Shown here piece after piece: positions 36,367-45,009 of a stretch of 64,000 bases of DNA. Location: contig NZ_CP048115.1 in the NCBI RefSeq assembly GCF_010093045.1, positions 806,001 through 870,000 on the forward strand. The letters are read 5' to 3'. The stretch is from Mucilaginibacter sp. 14171R-50 (GTDB lineage: Bacteria > Bacteroidota > Bacteroidia > Sphingobacteriales > Sphingobacteriaceae). The notes beneath the pieces were generated by a model, which worked only from the letters and a program-made list of their open reading frames with translations, was not told the DNA's origin and made no database searches. Position numbers and translations under genes: made by a program. Each line of letters starts with the position of its first letter. Position 1 is the stretch's first letter.

Positions 36367-37110
36367 TTATCTTCTGTTACCACCAAATATGCGCAATAAT
36401 AACAGGAACAGGTTAACAAAATCAAGGTACAAAGTTAGCGCACCCATTATAGCTGTCTTTTTAGCTGTAGAATCGCCATACTCAATGCCTGCGCCAATAC
36501 GTTTCAGTTTTTGTACATCATAAGCGGTTAAGCCCACAAATACGGCTACAAGTATATAGCTTATCAATAGGTCAAAACTGCTGCTGCGGAAAATAAATAG
36601 ATTTAGTATCGTAGCAACAATACCACCTATCAGCAACATGATCAGGATAGAGCCGAATTTGGTAAGGTCCTGTTGTGTGGTGTAACCGCCAATAGCCATT
36701 ACGCCAAAAACAATAGCAGCAGTTATAAATGCTGTTGAAATTGTGCCGAATGAGTATATGTAAAAAATATAACTAAGGCTTATACCCATTATAGCCGAAA
36801 AAGCCAGGAACATTAAAATAGTGGCAAAAACACTTAGTTTGTTAAGGCCTCGGGCCAGTATAATTACAAATATCAGTGGCGCGAACATAGTGATGGTGCC
36901 AAAGATATTATTCTGCCCTGTTTCAGTGTCGCGTAGCAAGCCCGATAGTTCGGGGATAAAAGAAAAGGCATAGGTACATACAGACGATATGCCCAGGGCA
37001 ACAAACATCCAAACAAATACATTAGCAATGAACCTGCGGGATGCTTCAGGGTTTTCTACGTAACTTACGTTATCGTAAACGTATTCAAAATTATCGGTTT
37101 TGGTTTCCAT
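36367..37110 (-). CDS. Bax inhibitor-1/YccA-family membrane protein
   Basis: This 247-residue protein has seven closely packed hydrophobic helices after a soluble start of about 30 residues, as in the BI-1/YccA/YbhL family. Family signs are the ASRRFIANVFVWMFVALGISSVCTYAF opening, SLSYIFYIYSFGTISTAFITAA in the middle, and FVGLTAYDVQKLKRIG with a conserved Asp and ALTLYLDFVNLFLLLLRIFG at the end. Members act as ion or calcium leak channels or modulate FtsH proteolysis; the role here is unknown. It lies 94 bp downstream of the conserved hypothetical gene on the same strand. Confidence 0.93.
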   Translation of the reverse strand: METKTDNFEYVYDNVSYVENPEASRRFIANVFVWMFVALGISSVCTYAFSFIPELSGLLRDTETGQNNIFGTITMFAPLIFVIILARGLNKLSVFATILMFLAFSAIMGISLSYIFYIYSFGTISTAFITAAIVFGVMAIGGYTTQQDLTKFGSILIMLLIGGIVATILNLFIFRSSSFDLLISYILVAVFVGLTAYDVQKLKRIGAGIEYGDSTAKKTAIMGALTLYLDFVNLFLLLLRIFGGNRR

Positions 37111-37203
37111 GTATTTCAGAAATTATTTGTACGAATATAATAAAAACGATGTAATGATTGAAAAAGTTGTAGCGGTTAAAAAGGTTACAATTGGCTGTGA
37201 ATT

Positions 37204-37770
37204 CTAAGTTAATCTTTTAGTTAACTGCTCCTCTACTTTTTTAAACATTTGCAGTGGCTTCAATGCCCTCCAGTGAAGGTCATCAAGCTGACCGCCAAAA
37301 TTGATGTAATAATCAATGTTGCTGTGTTTAAACTCGGATATCACATGGTCGCGGAAGTTTATGCCAGCTATCCAGCCATCTTCAACCTCCTGGAACCACT
37401 CTTCGTAATAGCTGTCGTCAGAGAAGTGAAAGTTAAGCACATTCTCGCCTATCAGTATAAATTTGTTTATGCCCTGGTCAACCATCAGGTCAAAAAGTTC
37501 GCGTTTCATCAGCATAATATCATTGTTAATGGCGTCGTTCCATTCGCCAATAAACTCGATGATGCTGTAACCCCGATCGTAATCAACAAACAATACCTTC
37601 AGGTACAACGTATTCGACCCAAAAGAATCCCACTGCGGGTGCAGCAAATAATTATATACCTGCTTATCAAATTCAAACTCGCTGTACTCGGTAGCATAAA
37701 AAGGCGAATACTCATCCTCAGATGCTACATAATCATCGCGCCAGCGGTAATATGGTTCTATTTCGTGCAT
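37204..37770 (-). CDS. Conserved hypothetical acidic cytoplasmic protein
   Basis: The 188-residue product (from the ATG at 37770) has no signal peptide or membrane helix and is rich in Tyr, Trp, Asp and Glu. It begins MHEIEPYYRWRDDYVASEDE and contains YLKVLFVDYDRGYSIIEFIGEWNDAINNDIM, FILIGENVLNFHFSDDSYYEEW and a C-terminal FGGQLDDLHWRALKPLQMF. I recognise this as a protein conserved across Sphingobacteriaceae, but not a function. An ATG four codons upstream gives MEGVMHE and lies in the C-rich repeat, so the later start is preferred. It sits between murQ and the BI-1 gene on one strand. Confidence 0.8.
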   Translation of the reverse strand: MHEIEPYYRWRDDYVASEDEYSPFYATEYSEFEFDKQVYNYLLHPQWDSFGSNTLYLKVLFVDYDRGYSIIEFIGEWNDAINNDIMLMKRELFDLMVDQGINKFILIGENVLNFHFSDDSYYEEWFQEVEDGWIAGINFRDHVISEFKHSNIDYYINFGGQLDDLHWRALKPLQMFKKVEEQLTKRLT

Positions 37771-37875
37771 AACCCCCTCCAACCTCCCCCCGCCAGGGAG
37801 ACTTTTTTATTTTCCTCATTTGCACATCTGCATATTTGCATATCTGCACATCTAATCCTGTTCATTTGCACATCT
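37771..37875. repeat. C-rich repeat and TTTGCACATCT direct repeats between murQ and the hypothetical gene
   Basis: A C/G-rich block (ACCCCCTCCAACCTCCCCCC, then GCCAGGGAG) touches the start of the hypothetical gene. Next come near-repeats of TTTGCACATCTGCATA; CATTTGCACATCT is exact at 37817-37829 and 37863-37875, the second copy running into the murQ stop codon. The pattern looks like short interspersed repeats and not coding DNA. Confidence 0.6.
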
Positions 37876-38677
37876 ATTTTAAACTATCCACCGCCTTGCG
37901 CACACTGCCATGTTTCTTTAATAGTTCAGCGGCTTCTTCTTCAGGCAAGCCCGTTTCGGCCATTACCATACGGGTGCCGCGGTGTACCAATTTATTATTG
38001 GATAACTGCATATCCACCATTTTATTACCCTTTACGCGGCCCAATTGTATCATTACACTTGTGCTGAGCATATTTAATACCAGTTTTTGGGCGGTGCCTG
38101 CCTTCATGCGGGTGCTGCCGGTAACAAATTCGGGCCCGGTAACCACTTCAACGGGGTATTCGGCCGCAGCAGCTACGGGGCTGCCTGCATTACAAACTAT
38201 GCAGCCTGTGGCAACGCCATGCTCTTTAGCCATTTTTAACCCGCCAATAACATAGGGCGTAGTGCCCGATGCCGCAATGCCCACTACTACATCCTTGCCG
38301 GTGATATTAAATTCCTGCAGATCTTTCCAGGCCTGTTCACGGTCATCTTCGGCAAATTCAACAGCCTTGCGTATGGCCGTATCGCCGCCCGCTATAATGC
38401 CAACCACCCAATCAAACGGCACACCAAATGTGGGCGGGCATTCAGAGGCATCAACAACGCCCAGGCGGCCGCTGGTGCCCGCGCCAATGTAAAATAACCT
38501 TCCGCCGTTGCGTATGCGTTGGGCAACAACTGTTACCAGTTTTTCTATTTGGGGTAACGCTTTTTCAACCGCTAATGGCACGGTTTTATCTTCGTTATTA
38601 ATGTTTTGAAGCAGCTCCGCTACCGGCATGCTTTCAAGCCCGTTGTAGTTGGAGTCTTTTTCGGTGTTTATTTCCAT
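37874..38677 (-). CDS. murQ: N-acetylmuramic acid 6-phosphate etherase
   Basis: MurQ cleaves the lactyl ether of MurNAc-6-phosphate to give GlcNAc-6-phosphate and D-lactate during cell-wall recycling. The 267-residue product has the SIS sugar-isomerase fold with GGRLFYIGAGTSGRLGVVDASECPPTFG, the catalytic Glu in DASECP, GIAASGTTPYVIGGL, and TGSTRMKAGTAQKLVLNMLSTSVMI. The ATG at 38677 (MEINTEKDSNYNGLESM) matches the family start; eight extra upstream residues are unlikely. It fits with the NagZ-type GH3 enzyme at 40536, which would release muropeptide sugars upstream in the same pathway. Confidence 0.97.
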   Translation of the reverse strand: MEINTEKDSNYNGLESMPVAELLQNINNEDKTVPLAVEKALPQIEKLVTVVAQRIRNGGRLFYIGAGTSGRLGVVDASECPPTFGVPFDWVVGIIAGGDTAIRKAVEFAEDDREQAWKDLQEFNITGKDVVVGIAASGTTPYVIGGLKMAKEHGVATGCIVCNAGSPVAAAAEYPVEVVTGPEFVTGSTRMKAGTAQKLVLNMLSTSVMIQLGRVKGNKMVDMQLSNNKLVHRGTRMVMAETGLPEEEAAELLKKHGSVRKAVDSLK

Positions 38678-38700
38678 GTTTTGGCAATAAAATAGTTTCA

Positions 38701-38775
38701 CCCTGTCCTCTCCAGGGAGAGGGTTTATAATGCGACGAATAAGTCCTCTCCTTTGGAGAAGATTCAGGTGAGGCT
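38701..38775. repeat. C/G-rich interspersed repeat upstream of murQ
   Basis: CCCTGTCCTCTCCAGGGAGA at about 38701 and CCTCTCCTTTGGAGAAG at about 38744 are two short self-complementary blocks facing each other. They resemble the C-rich repeats at 25981, 32159 and 37771 and occupy most of the gap between murQ and the divergent S41 protease gene. Confidence 0.5.
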
Positions 38776-38884
38776 ACAGTTAATAAATTTTAACAAAATT
38801 GAATAAAAAACATCAAAGCAAAGAAGCCGATATTAATTATAGGCAATAGCTGCTATTTATTAAATTTGCAATGGCTAAATATAG

Positions 38885-40471
38885 ATGAAAAGAATTGCGG
38901 GCATTATCTTCAGGACGGTAATTTTAATATTGATAGGTATTGCAATTGGGATACTTATTACCGGTGATAACATTGGGGGGCGAAGGATAGGCCTTAATTT
39001 TTCGGGGCCCGATAAAATATCCCGTGTGCTTGATCTTGTAAGCACCAAGTATGTCGACTCTGTTAATACGGACAGTGTAGAGGGCGCAACGGTTAACGAT
39101 ATGCTGCAAAGCCTGGACCCTCACTCAGTGTACCTGCCGGCAAAGCAGGCCCGCTCTATCAACGAACGACTGGAGGGCGGTTTCAACGGTATTGGGTTAG
39201 AATACCAGTTACTGCGCGATACGCTGGTAATTACCCAGGTTAACGCCGGCGGGCCCGCCGCTAAAGCAGGTATAATTACCGGCGACAGGATCATACAAGT
39301 GGATGGCAAACCCTTTTCGGGCACCAAATTAAAGTCAGACCGCATCAGTAAAACCTTTAGGGGCGAAAAGGACACACAAATAACGCTTGGCGTTGTAAGA
39401 AACGGCTGGAAGGCAATCAAAAACATCCCCATAAAACGTGGCCGGGTAGCGCTGAGCAGCCTTGACGCCGCATACACCACTGGCAATACCGGGTATATCA
39501 AAATAAGCAAGTTTGCATCAACTACTGATAACGATTTTAAAGACGCGCTTAAAACGCTGAAAGCCGAAGGCATGCAAAAGCTGGTGCTTGACCTGCGTGG
39601 AAATGGCGGCGGTTACTTAAACACGGCAACTGCTTTAGCCGATGAGTTTTTACCCGGGGGTAAGCTGATTGTTTACACCAAAGGAAGCCACGAACCCAGA
39701 ACTGATTACTTTGCCACCGACTCGGGCAATTACGAAAAGGGCGCACTTACGGTACTTATTGATGAGTATTCGGCTTCAGCAAGCGAAATTTTGGCGGGCG
39801 CCTTGCAGGATCTTGACAGGGCCATTATTGTTGGGCGCCGTTCTTTTGGTAAGGGCCTGGTGCAGCAACAGTTTCCGTTTGCAGATGGTACTGCAATAAA
39901 TTTAACGGTAGCGAGATATTACACGCCTTCGGGCCGGTCAATACAAAAATCGTATAAAAATGGCGTTGCCAGTTACCGCAACGAGCTGGCTAACCGGGTG
40001 CGAAAAGGTGAACTGTTAAGCGCGGAAAGTAGTTTAAGCGACAGCGCATTTATCGGCGGCTCAGCCTATCATACAACCAAGGGACGAAAAGTTTTTAGTC
40101 GCGGCGGCATAATGCCAGATGTATTTGTACCTGCCGATACCACAGAGAACACACAACTTGTAGAAGACCTTGCGGATAACCAGCTTTTTACGGCTTATGT
40201 GATTGACAGGCTGCAACCCGTGATTGCCAAATATGCAACTGCCGATAGCTTTATAGATCAATACCACATCACTGAAGACGTTTTAAATAATTTTATAGCT
40301 TACGCGTCGCAAACGATAAAATATATTAATCCTGCGGATCTGAAGTTATCAAAGGAGTTTATTAAAACACTGATCAAAGCGCATGCAGCGCGTTTTAAAT
40401 GGGGCAATAACGCTTATTACCGCGTACTAAACACAAGCGATACTACCTTTAAAATTGCATTGCTGCAGTAA
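38885..40471 (+). CDS. S41-family C-terminal processing protease
   Basis: The 528-residue enzyme has an N-terminal signal anchor (TVILILIGIAIGILITG). A tail-specific protease N-domain includes VNDMLQSLDPHSVYLPAKQ. The PDZ domain (about 85-170) includes EYQLLRDTLVITQVNAGGPAAKAGI. The S41 catalytic domain has the Ser-Lys dyad: Ser in DEYSASASEILAGALQD and Lys in RRSFGKGLVQQQFPF. Such CtpA-like proteases trim exported proteins or lipoproteins and, in other bacteria, peptidoglycan hydrolases. It lies between murQ and the GH3 gene, so a link to wall turnover is plausible. TAAATTTG at 38861-38868 is a possible -7 box. Confidence 0.94.
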   Translation: MKRIAGIIFRTVILILIGIAIGILITGDNIGGRRIGLNFSGPDKISRVLDLVSTKYVDSVNTDSVEGATVNDMLQSLDPHSVYLPAKQARSINERLEGGFNGIGLEYQLLRDTLVITQVNAGGPAAKAGIITGDRIIQVDGKPFSGTKLKSDRISKTFRGEKDTQITLGVVRNGWKAIKNIPIKRGRVALSSLDAAYTTGNTGYIKISKFASTTDNDFKDALKTLKAEGMQKLVLDLRGNGGGYLNTATALADEFLPGGKLIVYTKGSHEPRTDYFATDSGNYEKGALTVLIDEYSASASEILAGALQDLDRAIIVGRRSFGKGLVQQQFPFADGTAINLTVARYYTPSGRSIQKSYKNGVASYRNELANRVRKGELLSAESSLSDSAFIGGSAYHTTKGRKVFSRGGIMPDVFVPADTTENTQLVEDLADNQLFTAYVIDRLQPVIAKYATADSFIDQYHITEDVLNNFIAYASQTIKYINPADLKLSKEFIKTLIKAHAARFKWGNNAYYRVLNTSDTTFKIALLQ

Positions 40472-40535
40472 CGAAAGCAGATGTGCAGATAAAAAAGAAG
40501 TCAGCATAGCCGTGCTGATATGATCTTGTACACCC

Positions 40536-42257
40536 TCAGAAGCTTATACCCGTACCTGTCGGAAAAAAGGTATTTACACTAACAGGCAGTTTGCCCGCGG
40601 GCTTGATTAGTCCGGTTATTACCTTTACTGCCGAACGCTGCAAGGCATCATCTTTTTGATACGCTTCGATAATACCGGCGCTTTTTTCTATGCCTGGCAA
40701 CCCTGCTATGGTATACGGGTTTGCAAACACAGCGGTTACCGCGTTTGGTTTTGCGGCCAGCGCAGCTATCAGGTATTTAACATCGCTGCTGTAATCAAGC
40801 TTACTGGCGGGGCGTGTACGGGTATCATGTATACTTACAAAAACCTGGTCAAACCCTTTTAACGTTTGCAGCATACGGTTCATATCCGTAAGCGAGGTGC
40901 TTTTACCTACTAAAAATATCATGCTGTTTACATACCACTTAGATAGTTCGAGCTGAAAAACCGTTGGCCTGTCGACCCCGATGCTGATGATAGCGGTTTT
41001 TTTAAACGGGTCCTGTCGAAGAGTACGGCTATCGCCCTTTAACACGGTTACAGCAGCATCACTTAGTTGCTGAAATAATTCAGCGGCGGCCGGTCGGTTA
41101 ATGTCGCTTAACAGATTAGCGGTACTTGTCGGCCGATAATTATTTAACCCGGCCCAGTATTTAGCGGCAAGCAGCTTTTTAACTTTGGCCTCAAACTCCT
41201 CTTTGGTTATCTTTTTTTTCCTGATAGCTTTCCGTATCAATTTGGCGCCGTTTGCAGAGTTAACCGATAATTCGATCAGATCGTTACCTGCGAGAAAAGC
41301 CCTTACATCAGCTTCGCCATTAGGGAAATCTTTTACAACACCCTGCATTTCCATAGCGTCGGAGGCAACTATCCCTTTAAATCCAAGCGAATCTTTTAAC
41401 ACGCCGGTTACAATTGGCCGCGACAGCGTTGACGGCAGATTTTTGGTGGTATCGAGTGCCGGAATGTTCATGTGGGCTATCATAATGCCACTTATGCCCG
41501 CATTTATCGCTTCGCGAAAAGGGTATTCTTCCAACGAATCTAAACGGGCGCGGGTAAAGGGTAGTTGTGGCAAGGCCAGGTGCGAATCTACGTTGGTATC
41601 GCCGTGGCCCGGGAAGTGCTTGGCAAAAACAATAAGGCCGGCATCCTGCATGCCTGTGAAATACGCAATGCCTTTGCGTGCCACATTGTACTTATTATCC
41701 CCAAACGATCTGTAATTGATAACCGGGTTGTTAGGATTATTATTTACATCCATATCGGGCGCAAAATTGATGTGCATGCCAAGCCTCCTGAAATCACTAC
41801 CTATCATTTGCCCCATTTTATAAATAAGCGTATTATCCTGTATAGCGCCTAATGTCATTTGATAGGGGTACGATGTTGACGAATCCAGCCGCATGCCCAA
41901 GCCCCATTCGCCATCCATGGCAATAAGCAGCGGCACTTTAGACAGCTTTTGATAAACGTTTATCAGGTTGGCATGCCTTACCGGGCCGCCCTGGAAAAAC
42001 ACTACACCACCTATATGCTCGTCCTGTATCACCTTGCCCACTGAATCCTCGTATGCCTTGCCTTTGTTGGTATGTGCCCTTACATAAAACAACTGGCCAA
42101 TGCGCTCTTTCCTGCTCATTTTTTTATAAACAGAATCAACCCAATGATTTTGCTGGCTTAACGAGTTTATAAAGCTTGTTTTTTGCGCCAATACGCTTTG
42201 GGTAAAAAATACAGTTATAAAAAGCAGGTAATAGCGGCAGTGGGTCTTTTGTTTCAT
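40536..42257 (-). CDS. GH3-family beta-N-acetylglucosaminidase (NagZ type), secreted
   Basis: This 573-residue enzyme has a signal peptide (ending SVLAQ) and a GH3 TIM barrel. The NagZ-type His/Asp dyad is in KHFPGHGDTNVDSHLALP and the nucleophile Asp in GIVASDAMEMQGV. Both distinguish it from GH3 beta-glucosidases and suggest release of GlcNAc from muropeptides by a retaining mechanism. A GH3 C-terminal domain follows (about 380-570). In many Bacteroidota this gene is about 1000 residues, with a C-terminal beta-lactamase-like serine hydrolase; that part is absent and only 64 bp separate its stop from the next gene. The ATG at 42257 is preferred to an upstream TTG. Confidence 0.9.
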   Translation of the reverse strand: MKQKTHCRYYLLFITVFFTQSVLAQKTSFINSLSQQNHWVDSVYKKMSRKERIGQLFYVRAHTNKGKAYEDSVGKVIQDEHIGGVVFFQGGPVRHANLINVYQKLSKVPLLIAMDGEWGLGMRLDSSTSYPYQMTLGAIQDNTLIYKMGQMIGSDFRRLGMHINFAPDMDVNNNPNNPVINYRSFGDNKYNVARKGIAYFTGMQDAGLIVFAKHFPGHGDTNVDSHLALPQLPFTRARLDSLEEYPFREAINAGISGIMIAHMNIPALDTTKNLPSTLSRPIVTGVLKDSLGFKGIVASDAMEMQGVVKDFPNGEADVRAFLAGNDLIELSVNSANGAKLIRKAIRKKKITKEEFEAKVKKLLAAKYWAGLNNYRPTSTANLLSDINRPAAAELFQQLSDAAVTVLKGDSRTLRQDPFKKTAIISIGVDRPTVFQLELSKWYVNSMIFLVGKSTSLTDMNRMLQTLKGFDQVFVSIHDTRTRPASKLDYSSDVKYLIAALAAKPNAVTAVFANPYTIAGLPGIEKSAGIIEAYQKDDALQRSAVKVITGLIKPAGKLPVSVNTFFPTGTGISF

Positions 42258-42431
42258 TGTTTCCAAATGTAGCTTAAATCTAAATTGCGGCTAATTGTTT
42301 TACCTATAAAATAGATTATAAAAAATAGTGAATAAACCTTGCCGCAAATTTTCACTCTATAAGAGTATAAAAATTAACCGGCATCAATTTATCAGGCATG
42401 CCTGTAATATGATGCCATAAAATAATTACCA

Positions 42432-43118
42432 ATGAAAAAAATTTTATTTATGGCGATATGCCTGCTTACGGTTGCAGGCTCGGTAAGTGCACAACGTTAT
42501 GACCGCCGCTATCCGCGCAGGGTTATCAGGCGCCCGGTTCCGGTACAGGAAAGATACCAAAGACGGGGAGATAACTTTTACCAGCCCAGAGTTGGAATTG
42601 CAGGCGGCGTAAACTTCTCTAACACGGTTGATGCCTATAACTCAGATTTTAGTACAAGTACAATTGCGGGTTTGCATCTGGGGCTTACGTTCGATATCCC
42701 CGTGGCGTATCCTTTATCATTCGCGCCCGAAATTTTGTTTTCGCAGAAAGGGTTCCGTGCCGAAACCACCTACGGGGAGTTTAAGCAGCGTACCAATTAC
42801 ATCGATATACCGTTGTTGGCAAAATTTAGGCTTGTTCCCGGATTTAACTTTGTTGTGGGGCCGCAATTAAGCTTTCTTACATCAACCAAAAACATTTACG
42901 ATGACGGGTTCAACACCATCTACGAAAACGATTATGATAATCGGGGCGACAAAAGCTACATCTCGGGTGTTATTGGTGTGGGGATAGACCTTAACCGTAA
43001 TGTTGAACTACGCGGCAGATATGCCATAGACCTTGACAAAAACCGCTCAAACAGCGGCGCAATACCCGATTACCGCAACCAGGTATTTCAACTGGGCTTA
43101 GGGTTTAAGTTTCAGTAA
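42432..43118 (+). CDS. Outer-membrane beta-barrel (porin-family) protein
   Basis: The 228-residue product has a signal peptide (MKKILFMAICLLTVAGSVSAQ), an Arg/Tyr/Pro-rich linker (YDRRYPRRVIRRPVPVQERY), and an eight-stranded barrel of OMP_b-brl_2 type (PF13568). Barrel signs are VGIAGGVNFSNTV, IAGLHLGLTFDIPV, EILFSQKGFRAE, NYIDIPLLAKFRLVPGFNFVVGPQ and a C-terminal QVFQLGLGFKFQ ending in an aromatic-Gln pair. Function is unknown. The basic linker is unusual and could contact anionic peptidoglycan or LPS. It is monocistronic between two terminators or divergent genes. Confidence 0.88.
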   Translation: MKKILFMAICLLTVAGSVSAQRYDRRYPRRVIRRPVPVQERYQRRGDNFYQPRVGIAGGVNFSNTVDAYNSDFSTSTIAGLHLGLTFDIPVAYPLSFAPEILFSQKGFRAETTYGEFKQRTNYIDIPLLAKFRLVPGFNFVVGPQLSFLTSTKNIYDDGFNTIYENDYDNRGDKSYISGVIGVGIDLNRNVELRGRYAIDLDKNRSNSGAIPDYRNQVFQLGLGFKFQ

Positions 43119-43143
43119 GAACCGTTACTATTGATTTTATTTT

Positions 43144-43176
43144 AAGCCATTCCCGAGCTATTGGGGTGGCTTTTTA
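43144..43176. terminator. Terminator shared by the porin-like gene and the convergent glycosyltransferase
   Basis: AAGCCA (43144-43149) and an adjacent CCC pair with GGGG and TGGCTT ending at 43172, followed by T. It ends 3 bp before the stop codon of the minus-strand gene, so it can serve both directions. Confidence 0.75.
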
Positions 43177-43178
43177 TA

Positions 43179-44120
43179 TTATTTAAATAATCCCTTAAAC
43201 CACCGTTTAGCTTTATACTTTGGTTTGTTATATTTTTTCCAGCGGGAGGCAATATCAAAGTCAGCATTTAGTGTATAAATATCGGCTTGTTTTTGAGGCA
43301 ATATATACAAAGGGTGGGTAATATTGCCAAGCGCCTGCACCGGCAGGTTGGCGTTGATATTATTAACGTCGTTGGTATGGGTAGAGCTTTCGCCAAAACC
43401 TATGTTAGTAATAAGGTTTACGTTAGGGATTACAGATAGGCTGTTGTTAAAAAAGTTAAGGAATGTCAGCTGGTAGTCCCAGGTATCTACCCCGCCGGTC
43501 TTTACAAGTTTAAAAATACTCTCCCAAACATCAACAATAAAACGATCAGTAAAAAGAGTTTCCAGTTGCGGGCGTACATCGTTTACATGGTATTGGAATA
43601 GCTCTTTCTCGTAATCTTTCCAAACCCTGCGCCAGCCAGCCCAACCCCAAACATGGGTTAAGTTTGAAAAGTAATAGCTTGCCGTTCCCCATTTTTTACC
43701 ATGCTGAAAATTGCATCCTGAAATATGGCGAATGCGTGTATCATGTCGGTACTTTTCAAGCATAGTATCGCAAAACCTAAAAAAATCATCTGTAGGCAGG
43801 CAATCATCTTCCAGTACGATGCCTTCTTCTTCGTTTTCAAAAAACCAGGTTATCGCTGATGATACCGCGTTTTTGCAGCCCATGTTGCTATCCCTGAAAA
43901 GTGTTTTTACTTCGCAGGGCCAGTCGATCTGCCTGGTAATATTTCGCGCCTGTTCACACAAAAGTTGTTCTCCCGGTTTGTCAGTGCGCGGGCCGTCGGC
44001 AGCTACGTATAATCGCGCAGGGCGGGCCTGCTTTATCTGCCCAAAAACTTTTTCGGTGGTATCGGGGCGATTAAAAATAATAAACAAAACTGCCGAGGAT
44101 GCTTGGTATTTGTCGTTCAC
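43179..44120 (-). CDS. Nucleotide-diphospho-sugar transferase (GT-A fold)
   Basis: The 313-residue protein begins with a nucleotide-sugar binding core (SAVLFIIFNRPDTTEKVFGQI) and has a DxD-like EEGIVLEDDCLPTDDFFRFC typical of GT-A enzymes. THVWGWAGWRRVWKDYEKEL and GGVDTWDYQLTFLNFFNNSL are characteristic of the nucleotide-diphospho-sugar transferase group often labelled HlpA-like. The start is GTG at 44118-44120; the family N-terminus begins at this point. A -7 box (TATATTTG, minus strand, 44132-44125) lies only 4 nt upstream of the GTG, suggesting little or no leader. It is the first gene of the surface-glycan island; donor and acceptor are unknown. Confidence 0.85.
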   Translation of the reverse strand: MNDKYQASSAVLFIIFNRPDTTEKVFGQIKQARPARLYVAADGPRTDKPGEQLLCEQARNITRQIDWPCEVKTLFRDSNMGCKNAVSSAITWFFENEEEGIVLEDDCLPTDDFFRFCDTMLEKYRHDTRIRHISGCNFQHGKKWGTASYYFSNLTHVWGWAGWRRVWKDYEKELFQYHVNDVRPQLETLFTDRFIVDVWESIFKLVKTGGVDTWDYQLTFLNFFNNSLSVIPNVNLITNIGFGESSTHTNDVNNINANLPVQALGNITHPLYILPQKQADIYTLNADFDIASRWKKYNKPKYKAKRWFKGLFK

Positions 44121-44193
44121 GGTACAAATATATTGGTATAAGTATAAAATTACCCCTTAATTATTTAGCGGCTTTATATGTAGTTTTGCAATA

Positions 44194-45009
44194 ATGAAAA
44201 GCAAGATCACGGGCGGCGATACAGAACTATTATTTACTGCTAAAGTTTTACAAAAACACGATGTTAAATATTATATCTGTAAAGAAACCGGCTTTATACA
44301 AACCGAAGAACCTTATTGGCTTGATGAAGCTTATTCATCAGCAATTACAAAACTTGATGTTGGGCTTGTAAATAGGAACTTGTTACTGGCTGATATAGCC
44401 AATGATCTTATTATAAAATTCTTTAATTACCGTGGCGTTTTTTTAGATAATGCAGGTGGATACGGGCTGTTTACCCGCTTAATGCGCGATAAGGGTTTCG
44501 ATTTTTACAGCAGCGATAAGTATTGCCAAAACCTGTTCGCAGAGTATTTCGACCTTAATAGCCTGCCCCAAGGCACCCACTTTGAAATGGTTACCGCGTT
44601 TGAAGTATTTGAGCATTTGACAAACCCAGTTGATGAGATAAAACAGATATACCAGTTTTCTGATAATATGCTATTCACCACTGAGCTGCAACCCGATGCC
44701 CCATCTGATCTGAAAAACTGGCCATACATTGCTACCGAAACCGGCCAGCATATTGCTTTTTACAATATACCATCGTTGCAATACCTTGCCAAGCTATATG
44801 GGTGTAATTTTTATACCAATGGCAAATCTGTTCACTTATTTACAAAAAAGCCGCTAAGCGAAGATCCGTTCGGCCCAAAAAAGCGCGATCCGTTCCTGCT
44901 TAGAAAAGCTAGGAAATACGTTAAACGGATGGAAGAAAAAAACGAGATAAAGCTGGATAGCTTGATCTGGCCCGACTGGCAATTAATTAAAGATAAGCTT
45001 AACGGCTGA
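44194..45009 (+). CDS. Class I SAM-dependent methyltransferase
   Basis: This 271-residue enzyme has a Rossmann methyltransferase core: motif I at GVFLDNAGGYGLFTRLMRDKG (SAM site), the following acidic strand in DFYSSDKY, and EVFEHLTNPVDEI as the post-motif seen in Methyltransf_23 proteins. The N-terminal segment (HDVKYYICKETGFIQTEEPYWLDEAY) resembles the lead-in of methyltransferases that modify sugars in surface-polysaccharide loci. Its acceptor is unknown; glycan methylation is inferred from neighbours. A TAGTTTTG box (44181-44188) sits 5 nt before the ATG. Its TGA abuts the TGA of the convergent ABC transporter gene. Confidence 0.85.
   Translation: MKSKITGGDTELLFTAKVLQKHDVKYYICKETGFIQTEEPYWLDEAYSSAITKLDVGLVNRNLLLADIANDLIIKFFNYRGVFLDNAGGYGLFTRLMRDKGFDFYSSDKYCQNLFAEYFDLNSLPQGTHFEMVTAFEVFEHLTNPVDEIKQIYQFSDNMLFTTELQPDAPSDLKNWPYIATETGQHIAFYNIPSLQYLAKLYGCNFYTNGKSVHLFTKKPLSEDPFGPKKRDPFLLRKARKYVKRMEEKNEIKLDSLIWPDWQLIKDKLNG

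Noticed and set aside
37249..38067. Plus-strand open frame of 272 codons opposite the hypothetical gene and murQ
   Set aside because: It runs antisense across two well-supported genes and the repeat-rich gap, and its translation has no domain or normal composition; it is a shadow frame.
41185..41715. Plus-strand open frame of 176 codons inside the GH3 gene
   Set aside because: Antisense to a clear GH3 catalytic domain; Ser/Pro-rich shadow composition.
40536..42257. The GH3 gene as the missing beta-glucosidase of the glucan locus
   Set aside because: It has the NagZ-type His/Asp dyad and lies 18 kb away among cell-wall recycling genes.
43711..44160. Plus-strand open frame of 149 codons opposite the first glycosyltransferase
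   Set aside because: Antisense to the GT-A core with DxD-like motif and lacking family features.
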